NCBI GenBank assembly: GCA_050945275.1
Contig: JBMNSQ010000017.1
Span: 1-20,890, forward strand
Source of the DNA: JAAYWY01 sp050945275
Lineage (GTDB): Bacteria > Bacillota > DTU030 > DUMP01
Length of the DNA stretch: 20,890 nucleotides
Direction of reading: 5' to 3'
The notes under the pieces were generated by a model, which was given only the letters and a program-made list of their open reading frames with translations, had not been told where the DNA came from and made no database searches. Shown here piece by piece: positions 7,919-15,102 of the stretch. How positions within the stretch are numbered: position 1 is the stretch's first letter; each line of letters opens with the position of its first letter. The position numbers were made by a program, and so were the translations under genes.

Positions 7919-10092
7919 TAAAGTGCCCCCTCAAAGGCTTGTACAAGCTGCTTCAGCGATAGCGAAATAACATCGTCCACCTTTAGGGTATCTCCACCAG
8001 TTTCACCCAACCGGGTACAGGGGACACCAAACTTAGCCGCTAATTTAGTTAGTGCTTCTAATTTGTCTGGCGTAACCGCTGCCACTACTCGTGATTGGGT
8101 CTCACCAAAATAAGCGGCGTCTCGCCTCAGTCCCTGCAGATCAATCTTAACGGTGGCTCCTATGGGGCCGTTTTTCCCCGTTAAACAGCTTTCAGCAATC
8201 GCTACCACCAAGCCACCGTCGGACACATCATGAGCCGAGGACAAAAGACCCTCGGCGATGGCCTGGCGACAAAGCTTCTGGACTCTGGCTTCCCGATCTA
8301 AATCCAACCGGGGTGGCCGGCCCGTTTCTATACCGTGCAACGCGTACAGATACTCGCTGCCACCGAGTTCATCGTCATTACTACCGAGCAGCACAATCAC
8401 CTCGCCGGCGGCCTCAAATCCTTGCACACAGTGTTTAGTTGCATCGGTTAGGAGTCCCACCATGCCGACAATGGGGGTTGGAAAAATGGCTTCCCCGTCA
8501 ATTTCGTTATACAAACTCACATTGCCGCTCACCACAGGAATGTCCAAAGCCCGGCAGGCGGCAGCCATCCCTTCAATAGCTTTTTGTAGCTGCCAATATA
8601 CCTCTGGTTTTTCCGGATTACCAAAGTTCAAACCATTGGTTAAACCTAGCGGCTCCGCCCCGGTGACAGCTAAGTTACGAGCTGCCTCAGCGACAGCAAT
8701 CATGCCTCCGGTATACGGGTCCAAGTAGGTATAGCGACCGTTACCATCCACGGTAATAGCTAAGCCCTTAGTCGTCCCCTCTACTTGAACAACAGCAGCA
8801 TCGGAACCAGGTCCCACCACAGTATTGCCCCGGGCGCCAGTGTCAAATTTCTCCCAAATTGCGTGGCGACTGGCCACATTCCAAGAAGACATTACTTTAA
8901 GCAACGCCTCATTATAATCGCTCGGTTCTGGCAGCTGGCTCCAATCAAAAGACTGCACTTCTTTAAGATAAGCTGGAATCTCACCTTGGCGAACGTACAT
9001 AGGTACTTCTTCCGTTAGATATTTTACTGGAATCTCTGCTGCTACGTCTCCATCATGAAGGACTCTAAGCAGGCCATCATCTGTTACCTGTCCAATATAA
9101 ACTGATTCAATATCCCACTTAGAGAAGATCTGCTGTACTTCTTTTTCATGGCCCTGCTCCACCACCAGTAGCATCCGCTCCTGTGACTCCGACAACATCA
9201 TTTCGTACGGCGTGAGTCCCTGTTCTTTTACCGGTACCAGCGACAAATCCATCTCAATACCGGTACCAGCCCTGGAAGCCATCTCGGCGCTGGACGAAGT
9301 AAGCCCAGCCGCACCCAAATCTTGCATACCTACCACATGCCCGGTGGCCAACACTTCTAAACAAGCCTCGATTAGACGTTTTTCCAGCTCAGGATTACCG
9401 GCTGGAATTGCCTCGCGCCGCTCCTTAGACTTGTCATCCAACTCGTCGGAGGCAAAAGTCGCCCCATGAACACCGTCGCGCCCTGTTCTTCCGCCGGCCA
9501 GAAGGACTTTGTTGCCAACACCAGCGGCCAAACCCTTGGCCGGATCCCCGGCTAAGATTCCCACCGCCATGGCGTTCACCAACGGGTTCCCTTTGTACGA
9601 TGGGCTAAAATACACTTCGCCCGCCACTGTAGGTACACCTAGCGTATTGCCGTAACCAGCAATGCCATCCACAACGCCATCAAATATCCACCGGGTGTGA
9701 TCATCTGTAAGCTCGCCAAAACGCAATGAATTAATGGCAGCCACCGGCCGGGCGCCCATAGAAAACACATCACGCATAATTCCGCCCACACCGGTGGCAG
9801 CACCTTTGTATGGCTCTACCGCCGACGGGTGATTGTGGCTTTCAATTTTAAACACTGCTCCCTGGCCATCGCCAATGTCTACTATGCCGGCATTTTCCCC
9901 CGGTCCTTGCACCACGTATTTTCCCTCAGTGGGAAACAGATTTAACAGTGCTCGTGAGTTCTTATATCCACAATGCTCTGACCACATAACAGAAAATATA
10001 CCCAGCTCGGTGAGGTTGGGCTCTCGCCCCATAAGCTCGATTATCTTCTTATACTCTTCGTCGGAAAGTCCCATGCTCTTGTAATTCAACAC
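7918..10092 (-). CDS. purL: FGAM synthase, small PurL subunit
   Basis: PurL converts FGAR, ATP and an ammonia source into FGAM. At 724 residues this is the small form, which normally works in a complex with PurS and the glutaminase PurQ, rather than the about 1,300-residue fused form of E. coli. Visible motifs are MWSEHCGYKNS near residue 36, FKIESHNHPSAVEP, GVGGIMRDVFSMGARP, and in the second half LTNGLNFGNPEKPEVYW and SAHDVSDGGL. There is no glutaminase domain, and neither purS nor purQ lies beside it. The start is a GTG at 10092 with AGGGGG 8 nt upstream; the ATG 18 nt downstream is an alternative. It is coupled to purF by TAATG. The family's small form can use free ammonia in vitro. Confidence 0.97.
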   Translation of the reverse strand: MLNYKSMGLSDEEYKKIIELMGREPNLTELGIFSVMWSEHCGYKNSRALLNLFPTEGKYVVQGPGENAGIVDIGDGQGAVFKIESHNHPSAVEPYKGAATGVGGIMRDVFSMGARPVAAINSLRFGELTDDHTRWIFDGVVDGIAGYGNTLGVPTVAGEVYFSPSYKGNPLVNAMAVGILAGDPAKGLAAGVGNKVLLAGGRTGRDGVHGATFASDELDDKSKERREAIPAGNPELEKRLIEACLEVLATGHVVGMQDLGAAGLTSSSAEMASRAGTGIEMDLSLVPVKEQGLTPYEMMLSESQERMLLVVEQGHEKEVQQIFSKWDIESVYIGQVTDDGLLRVLHDGDVAAEIPVKYLTEEVPMYVRQGEIPAYLKEVQSFDWSQLPEPSDYNEALLKVMSSWNVASRHAIWEKFDTGARGNTVVGPGSDAAVVQVEGTTKGLAITVDGNGRYTYLDPYTGGMIAVAEAARNLAVTGAEPLGLTNGLNFGNPEKPEVYWQLQKAIEGMAAACRALDIPVVSGNVSLYNEIDGEAIFPTPIVGMVGLLTDATKHCVQGFEAAGEVIVLLGSNDDELGGSEYLYALHGIETGRPPRLDLDREARVQKLCRQAIAEGLLSSAHDVSDGGLVVAIAESCLTGKNGPIGATVKIDLQGLRRDAAYFGETQSRVVAAVTPDKLEALTKLAAKFGVPCTRLGETGGDTLKVDDVISLSLKQLVQAFEGAL

Positions 10093-10152
10093 TAGAAGAA
10101 CCCCCTTATCTTAATACTTATTCAGTTCTATATCATTATCAAGACCTACTTG

Positions 10153-10180
10153 TAGGGGCTAAGCTCTGTCCTAGCCCCTA
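10153..10180. repeat. Palindromic element 3 of the TAGGGGC family, overlapping the purE stop
   Basis: Perfect 9-bp arms TAGGGGCTA (10153-10161) and TAGCCCCTA (10172-10180) flank a 10-nt loop. Read on the minus strand, the first three bases, TAG at 10180-10178, are the purE stop codon. No T-run follows, so termination is unlikely. The ends match the two elements between purH and purD. Confidence 0.72.
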
Positions 10181-10699
10181 AAATGCAATGTTAAATTCCC
10201 GCAGCACCTCTTGCTCCCCTGCCTCTACCTTAGCCGCCAGCTCCTGGCGGTACGCCTGAAGCTTCTGGGCCAGCTTATTATCAGAGAGAGCCAAAATGGC
10301 CACCGCCAGCAGAGCGGCGTTTTTTGCGTTGTTTATTCCGACCGAGGCTACGGGAATACCACCCGGCATCTGGGCTATGGAAAGCAAAGCATCCAACCCC
10401 CCAAGGGTTCCCCCCGCCGCCGGAACACCAATCACAGGAAGAATCGTGTCTGCTGCCAATACACCCGGCAGATGAGCCGCCAGACCGGCCACAGCGATAA
10501 CCACTTTAAGGCCCTTGCCGGCTGCCTCTTTGGCATACGAAGCCGCCTTATCTGGTGTCCGGTGAGCCGAAGCTACTATCAGCTCAAACGGTACCCCGAA
10601 AGAAGAAAGTACCGTTGCCACTTCCTGACCTAAAGCCCGGTCAGAAACACTGCCTAGCACAACACCAACTAGAGGATCTTGGCTACAACCAGTTGTCAT
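10178..10699 (-). CDS. purE: N5-carboxyaminoimidazole ribonucleotide mutase / AIR carboxylase subunit
   Basis: PurE forms CAIR, in most bacteria by rearranging N5-CAIR made by PurK. From the chosen start it is 173 residues. The order of motifs is GSVSD, SAHRTP, AGLAAHLPGV and MPGGIPVASVG, all typical of PurE. Three ATGs occur in a row at 10705, 10702 and 10699. The AAGGAGG site (10713-10707) is 7 nt from the third, so I chose 10699. It is the first gene of the purine operon, behind a long riboswitch leader. Its stop codon is formed by the edge of a palindromic element, and an 85-nt spacer separates it from purL. No purK is visible, so whether it acts as a mutase or a direct carboxylase cannot be told from this window. 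Confidence 0.95.
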   Translation of the reverse strand: MTTGCSQDPLVGVVLGSVSDRALGQEVATVLSSFGVPFELIVASAHRTPDKAASYAKEAAGKGLKVVIAVAGLAAHLPGVLAADTILPVIGVPAAGGTLGGLDALLSIAQMPGGIPVASVGINNAKNAALLAVAILALSDNKLAQKLQAYRQELAAKVEAGEQEVLREFNIAF

Positions 10700-10771
10700 C
10701 ATCATTCCTCCTTCGCTTAGTCTCTCCCACCGGGCCCAAGGCCATTGCCGCTTTAGGCACGGCCACAACAT

Positions 10772-10824
10772 AAAAATGACCAGCCGGGTGGTTTCTTCTC
10801 GTCAGGTGAAACCTCCCCGCCTGG
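10772..10824 (-). terminator. Riboswitch-controlled terminator in the purE leader
   Basis: On the minus strand a hairpin can form from CCAG (10824-10821), GGG (10817-10815) and GGTTTC (10813-10808), pairing with GAAACC (10795-10790), CCC (10788-10786) and CTGG (10783-10780). TCATTTTT follows, ending at 10772. The 5' arm uses the 3' strand of the predicted aptamer P1 stem, so aptamer and terminator exclude each other. That fits an ON switch. Confidence 0.72.
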
Positions 10825-10917
10825 GCTTTTGTCCCTCCGGTGTGACACTGCCGCGCAGCGCCTGTGCCACTTGGTCCAGACCACTTAATGTGCGGAACCC
10901 TAGACACACTTTCCACC
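10805..10917 (-). ncRNA. ykkC subtype 2 riboswitch aptamer, likely PRPP-sensing
   Basis: The minus-strand leader of purE contains the ordered ykkC-class core: CTAGGGTTCCG (10903-10893), GTCTGGACCAAG near 10881-10870, ACCGGAGGGACAAAAGCCC (10841-10823) and then GGCGGGGAGG. A P1 stem can form between GGTGGAAA (10917-10910) and TTTCACC (10811-10805). ykkC RNAs include guanidine, ppGpp and PRPP sensors. The PRPP subtype is the one known upstream of purine genes, and its ligand turns expression on, as the overlapping terminator suggests here. The class assignment rests on sequence; the ligand is inferred from the operon. No guanine (G-box) aptamer is visible upstream of it, so it appears to be a singlet rather than a guanine-PRPP tandem. 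Confidence 0.82.
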
Positions 10918-10987
10918 ACGCATTCTTGATCTTTACCCAATCCGAACTGCCTGAGGTATCCCTATTTTGTTATTTCATTCCAAACTC

Positions 10988-11016
10988 ATAGTAACAAAGG
11001 TCCTACCCTTTGTCAA
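10988..11016 (-). promoter_or_regulatory. Purine operon promoter
   Basis: On the minus strand a perfect -35 TTGACA (11016-11011) is followed after 17 nt by a -10 TACTAT (10993-10988). Transcription would start near 10981, giving a leader of about 280 nt before purE that contains the riboswitch. It begins only 3 nt after the guaA terminator T-run, making the purine operon a separate unit. Confidence 0.8.
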
Positions 11017-11019
11017 TAG

Positions 11020-11059
11020 AAAAAACGAACGTTGCTTGCTTTATGCATAACAACGTTCG
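11020..11059 (-). terminator. Intrinsic terminator after guaA
   Basis: The arms CGAACGTTG (minus 11059-11051) and CAACGTTCG (11034-11026) form a perfect 9-bp stem with a 16-nt loop, followed by TTTTTT (11025-11020). It starts 6 nt after the guaA stop and ends the upstream transcript just before the purine promoter. Confidence 0.88.
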
Positions 11060-11065
11060 CCTCTC

Positions 11066-12307
11066 TTACTCCCACTCAATCGTGGCCGGTGGCTTGGAGG
11101 TAATATCATACACCACTCGGTTAACATGGGGTACTTCGCTGGTAATGCGACGCGCTATCTTATCCAACACCTCATAGGGCAACCGTGACCACTCGGCAAT
11201 CATAGCGTCGGTGCTTTCCACCGCTCGAACGGCCACGGTGTAGGCGTAAGTACGCTCATCTTGAACCATACCTACACTTTTTATATCCGGCAATACGGCA
11301 AACACTTGCCAAATCTGCCGGTACAGATCAGCGGCTTTAATCTCTTCTATAACGATAGCATCAGCGGCTTGCAAAATAGTCACCTTTTCCGGGGTCACTT
11401 CCCCTAAAATCCTAACGGCTAAACCAGGGCCAGGGAAAGGATGACGCCAGACTAACTCTTGAGGCAATCCTAGTTCCTCACCCAATCGCCGCACTTCATC
11501 TTTGAACAAATAACGGAGCGGTTCAATTAGCTTCAGGTTCATATCCTTAGGCAAACCGCCCACATTATGATGAGACTTAATTTTGACGGCGGAGCCACTG
11601 CCGCTTTCAATTACATCAGGATAAACTGTACCCTGAACCAAAAAATCTACCTGCCCTAGCCGTTTGGCCTCTTCCTCAAAGACGCGAATGAATTCTTGAC
11701 CAATAATTTTTCTCTTTTGTTCCGGATCAGTCACCCCAGCCAACTTCTCCAAGAAGCGCTGCCGGGCATCCACATAAACTAACTTAAACCCACGCTGGCG
11801 AAAAGTAGCAACTACCTGCTCAGGCTCACCCTGGCGCAAAAGCCCATGATCGACAAAAATACTAGTGAGCTGATCTCCTATTGCCCGCTGGACTAAGGTA
11901 GCAGCCACTGAGGAATCAACCCCGCCGCTCAAGCCACAAATTACCTGCCCCTCTTTAACCTTGTCTTTCACGGCCGCTATAGCCTCATCAGCAAAGGAAT
12001 CCATGCTCCAGTGAGCACTAAGACCACAAACATCGAACAAGAACGAGTGCAGAGACAACTCCGCTTGGGACATGTGTTCATCCACAAGCTCCAGGACGGG
12101 TATCTCAAGCTCAAATATAGCCGGATTAACCGAAGAAAAATCGGCACCGGCTAAAATGATCCCTTTAGGACGCCGATCTTTAATCGTTGCCTCAGGCACT
12201 GTAGCGGGTACTAGCTCTGCATACACCTTTTGTTCCCGGACCTTTTGCGTGATGTTCTTAGCTGCTCCGCCACAATCTATAATAAGGACAAGTTCGCTAC
12301 TGGCCAT
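11066..12307 (-). CDS. guaA: GMP synthase lacking a functional glutaminase domain
   Basis: GuaA aminates XMP to GMP. This protein is 413 residues against about 510 for the usual form. The ATP-pyrophosphatase half is intact: P-loop SGGVDSS at 127-133, FVDHGLLR, QGTVYPDVIESG and the C-terminal dimerisation region ending TIEWE. The N-terminal class I glutaminase domain is reduced to about 95 residues. Its first strands remain (LVLIIDCGG, PKGIILAG, IFELEIPVL), but the sequence then jumps from residue 72 to SFLFDVCG. The GICYG nucleophile and the FHPE-type His-Glu are therefore absent. The frame is open throughout and the vanW stop lies only 21 nt upstream, so no missing exon or frameshift explains it. 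The AGAAGGAAG site is about 12 nt before the ATG, rather far. It probably uses free ammonia or an unseen partner glutaminase. Confidence 0.93.
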   Translation of the reverse strand: MASSELVLIIDCGGAAKNITQKVREQKVYAELVPATVPEATIKDRRPKGIILAGADFSSVNPAIFELEIPVLELVDEHMSQAELSLHSFLFDVCGLSAHWSMDSFADEAIAAVKDKVKEGQVICGLSGGVDSSVAATLVQRAIGDQLTSIFVDHGLLRQGEPEQVVATFRQRGFKLVYVDARQRFLEKLAGVTDPEQKRKIIGQEFIRVFEEEAKRLGQVDFLVQGTVYPDVIESGSGSAVKIKSHHNVGGLPKDMNLKLIEPLRYLFKDEVRRLGEELGLPQELVWRHPFPGPGLAVRILGEVTPEKVTILQAADAIVIEEIKAADLYRQIWQVFAVLPDIKSVGMVQDERTYAYTVAVRAVESTDAMIAEWSRLPYEVLDKIARRITSEVPHVNRVVYDITSKPPATIEWE

Positions 12308-12328
12308 AATCCAAGAGCACTTCCTTCT

Positions 12329-13759
12329 CTAATTCTCCCGGACATCGGGTTTATCCGATGTCTCCGGTGGCAATTCCAGCAAATCCTCGGAGACAGCCGG
12401 TTCCTCAAATACTGGCCCTACCTCGTGTATCTCTGGTATTGGCTGATACGTATCCCTGGAGATAGTCTCTTGCCGTACAATCTGGCCGTCTTTCCGGATG
12501 ATACGGGTAACTTTAACTTTATATCCCGGTTTGCCTTCTTGTTTTATGTTGTCTGCCTCAGGTGGCAATGTCTCATCTTCTTTATAAGTAACTGGAAACG
12601 GTATAACTTCTTCTATTTCTGTTTGGATATCCACTTTCTCTCCCCGTGGCATACCGAAAATGGCCATCGTCAGCTGGTTCCCGTCGACACGGGTACCTAT
12701 CATCACTGGTTCGGGCCGCGTATTTTTGAACTTGAAATCAATGGTCCCGTAGGACACAGTGGCATCTCGACCTAAACCAATGTACGCACTGGCCAACGAG
12801 TGATTCAGCCGCTCCACCGGGGTTAACCCAGAGAGCAACACTGCGTTGTACAATGTGCTCGATACCTGACAGATGCCGCCACCGATACCGGGAACTAATT
12901 CATCGTTTATAATGATCGGTGCTTCGAGATAACCTTGCTCAGCTTCACGCGGGCCTACGATGTCATTAAAAGAGAACACCTCTCCCGCCTCTATCAGATG
13001 ACCGGACAAGGCTTCCGCTCCAAGCTTCAAGTTATGGGACCGGTCCTTGTCGGCCGGATTAAACTGAGTACTAAATAAGGCTACCACATCAATGATCCCG
13101 CGCTTTCTGAGGTCAGCCACAGTCTGAGGTATCACCTGGCGCACCGGCATTTGAACCAGGCCGCCGCCGCGGTCCACAGCCGAAATAATAAGCTGTTTGG
13201 CTTCGTCCACAATCAATGCTCGTCCTGGTCTTTCCGGGACAGGAACCATTTCGTTTTTATCGTTCAATATAAAAAAACCGTCCCGTGCTGGTTCATCCAC
13301 TTGCTCGGCTAGCTCAGACAAGTAATCTGTGAGGCGCTCATCATCTACATAAACCTTAAGCTCAAGTTCCTGCCCTTCTTTTCGTAGCCGGTACCGCTCT
13401 CTTAACTGTTCCCACAAACTGCCACTACGTCCCAAGGCTAGAGCTGCTGTTACTGTCTCCTCAACATCAGCCCCAATACCAATATCCTCAGCCTGCACCG
13501 TAAATACTTTATCTTCGACTTTAAGCTGCAAAGAGGTAGCGCCCAGTGCCTGGGCCTGCGGAGCTAAGCGTGCCTTGGCATCGGCAGCAGTTAAGCCGCC
13601 TACCGCCGTACCTTCAATAAATACACCGGGAACAATGGTATTAGCAGTTAGCAAAGCTCTAATGCCCATTGCTGTCCCCATACTAGCTAAAAAAACAGCA
13701 GCAAGTATAATAACGACATAAACATAGCGTCTTGGCATTTGCCTCACCGTCTCTACCAT
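12329..13759 (-). CDS. VanW/YoaR family membrane-anchored envelope protein
   Basis: This 476-residue protein starts with a basic tail and one membrane segment (about 11-33) with no lipobox, so most of it should lie outside the membrane. Residues about 60-215 resemble the YoaR-like putative peptidoglycan-binding domain. Residues about 226-370 are the VanW domain, with FSFNDIVGP, the signature GGGICQVSSTLYNA (293-306) and NHSLASAYIGLGRDATV. The last 100 residues include a G5-like strand region (VKVTRIIRKDGQIV) and an acidic, proline-rich tail. The molecular role of VanW proteins is not established; a cell-wall role is inferred from domains and from murA next door. The ATG has GGAGG 7 nt upstream inside a small hairpin. 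It is 86 nt after murA with its own possible promoter, and 21 nt before guaA. Confidence 0.88.
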   Translation of the reverse strand: MVETVRQMPRRYVYVVIILAAVFLASMGTAMGIRALLTANTIVPGVFIEGTAVGGLTAADAKARLAPQAQALGATSLQLKVEDKVFTVQAEDIGIGADVEETVTAALALGRSGSLWEQLRERYRLRKEGQELELKVYVDDERLTDYLSELAEQVDEPARDGFFILNDKNEMVPVPERPGRALIVDEAKQLIISAVDRGGGLVQMPVRQVIPQTVADLRKRGIIDVVALFSTQFNPADKDRSHNLKLGAEALSGHLIEAGEVFSFNDIVGPREAEQGYLEAPIIINDELVPGIGGGICQVSSTLYNAVLLSGLTPVERLNHSLASAYIGLGRDATVSYGTIDFKFKNTRPEPVMIGTRVDGNQLTMAIFGMPRGEKVDIQTEIEEVIPFPVTYKEDETLPPEADNIKQEGKPGYKVKVTRIIRKDGQIVRQETISRDTYQPIPEIHEVGPVFEEPAVSEDLLELPPETSDKPDVREN

Positions 13760-13762
13760 AAC

Positions 13763-13780
13763 TCCACCTCCATCGGTGGA
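13763..13780 (-). promoter_or_regulatory. Hairpin over the vanW-family gene ribosome binding site
   Basis: On the minus strand TCCACC (13780-13775) can pair with GGTGGA (13768-13763) around a 6-nt loop. The GGAGG site (13771-13767) is half in the loop and half in the stem. It could lower translation until melted. A 6-bp stem is modest and may be chance. Confidence 0.3.
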
Positions 13781-13788
13781 TTCATATT

Positions 13789-13817
13789 ATAATATACTTC
13801 CTATCAAAAGGTTACAA
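13789..13817 (-). promoter_or_regulatory. Possible promoter for the vanW-family gene and guaA
   Basis: On the minus strand TTGTAA (13817-13812) and TATTAT (13794-13789) are 17 nt apart in the A+T-rich gap after murA. The -10 matches five of six consensus bases, the -35 four. It would drive the vanW-family gene and guaA as far as the terminator at 11020. Read-through from murA is also possible. Confidence 0.5.
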
Positions 13818-13845
13818 AAAAATTAATAGTATTGCGCGGTCCTTT

Positions 13846-15102
13846 CTAAATCGAAACTCGCTGCACCTTGCCACCCAGAGCTTGCAGTTTTTTCTCTAGT
13901 TTCTCATAGCCCCGGTCAATGTGGTCTAAACCAGTAATCTCACTTTTGCCTTCAGCCCCTAAAGCCCCGATTACCAGCGCCATACCACCCCGTAAATCGG
14001 TAGCTTCCACCGGTGCGCCTGTTAGCTGTGCTGGCCCGGTAATAATAGCCGTGTCTCGCTCAACTTTAATATCGGCCCCCATACGTCGAAGTTCATCGGC
14101 ATACTTAAACCGTCCGTCAAAAACTGTTTCACGCACCGTGCTAACACCATCAGCTTGGGTCAAGAGAACGCTAAACGGAGCCTGCAAATCAGTAGGGAAG
14201 CCAGGATATTGCTGGGTAACGATATTAAGCGGTGTTAACTTATCCTGCCGCTTAACTTGAATAGAAGTGGTACTTTCCTTAATATCAACACCAATAGCCT
14301 CCATGCTGGCTAGCACAGACCGTAAGTGTTCTCCCATGGCATTTTGCACCACCACTTCACCACCGGTCATGGCGCCTAAGATCAGATACGATCCTACCTC
14401 AATACGGTCAGGTATTATTTCGTGCTGAGTCCCATGCAGTTGACGTACACCCTCGATGCGGATAACATCCATCCCGGCGCCCCGAATTTTGGCGCCCATA
14501 GCGCTAAGCAAATTAGCCAAATCAACTACTTCTGGCTCACGGGCAGCGTTCTCAAGCACTGTCGTGCCGTCGGCCAACACCGCCGCTAGCATGGTGTTAA
14601 TAGTAGCACCAACACTAGCTCGGCTTACGTAGTACTTGGAGCCGGTTAATTTACGGGCCTCTGCTTTCATATACCCGTGTTCAAGCGCCACCTTAGCTCC
14701 CAGCGCTTCAAACCCTTTGATATGGTAATCCACCGGCCGCGAGCCAATAGAACATCCACCCGGCAACGGTACTTCGGCCTCGCCTAACCGCCCCAACAAC
14801 AATCCAGCCACATAAAAAGAGGCGCGCATCTTGCGTACCAATTCATAAGGCGCCTTTGTTTTATTAAGGCCGTCGCCATTTATTCGCAGTCGCCCGGGGC
14901 CATCCCAAGCAACATCAACACCAAGGGAGGACAAAATAGCACAGACAACATCCACATCTGTTCCATGAGGAACATTGTCCAGCACCGATTCTTCTTTGGC
15001 CAAGGCGGCGGCCACAATGATCGGTAAGGCACTATTTTTTGCCCCGCTAGCGGTAATTACACCTTTTAATACTTGGCCGCCTTCAATCACTAGTTTGTCC
15101 AC
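13846..15102 (-). CDS. murA: UDP-N-acetylglucosamine 1-carboxyvinyltransferase
   Basis: MurA transfers enolpyruvate from PEP to UDP-GlcNAc, the first committed step of peptidoglycan synthesis, in the cytoplasm. It is 418 residues, normal length. The substrate-binding Lys22-Asn23 pair is present (SGAKNSALP), and the catalytic cysteine is Cys117 in PGGCSIGSRPVDYHIKGF. Because this is Cys rather than Asp, the enzyme should be fosfomycin-sensitive. Later motifs are EIIPDRIEVGSY and PGFPTDLQAP. The start is a GTG at 15102 with GGGAGG 7 nt upstream. It begins 20 nt inside the reoM-like gene, so translation of the two is probably coupled. Firmicutes often carry two MurA paralogues; which one this is cannot be told here. 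Confidence 0.96.
   Translation of the reverse strand: MDKLVIEGGQVLKGVITASGAKNSALPIIVAAALAKEESVLDNVPHGTDVDVVCAILSSLGVDVAWDGPGRLRINGDGLNKTKAPYELVRKMRASFYVAGLLLGRLGEAEVPLPGGCSIGSRPVDYHIKGFEALGAKVALEHGYMKAEARKLTGSKYYVSRASVGATINTMLAAVLADGTTVLENAAREPEVVDLANLLSAMGAKIRGAGMDVIRIEGVRQLHGTQHEIIPDRIEVGSYLILGAMTGGEVVVQNAMGEHLRSVLASMEAIGVDIKESTTSIQVKRQDKLTPLNIVTQQYPGFPTDLQAPFSVLLTQADGVSTVRETVFDGRFKYADELRRMGADIKVERDTAIITGPAQLTGAPVEATDLRGGMALVIGALGAEGKSEITGLDHIDRGYEKLEKKLQALGGKVQRVSI

Noticed and set aside
8258..8728. A 156-codon plus-strand frame opposite purL
   Set aside because: Low-complexity, Ser/Pro/Ala-rich translation opposite conserved purL codons; no domain or ribosome site.
10211..10633. A 140-codon plus-strand frame opposite purE
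   Set aside because: Antisense to conserved purE with no recognisable protein features.
10921..10980. A guanine (G-box) aptamer upstream of the PRPP-type aptamer
   Set aside because: Known tandems place one here, but the roughly 60 nt available lack the conserved purine riboswitch core.
12230..12775. A 181-codon plus-strand frame opposite the VanW-family gene and guaA
   Set aside because: It lies antisense to two well-supported genes, has no recognisable domain and no matching ribosome site. It is a shadow of their codon use.
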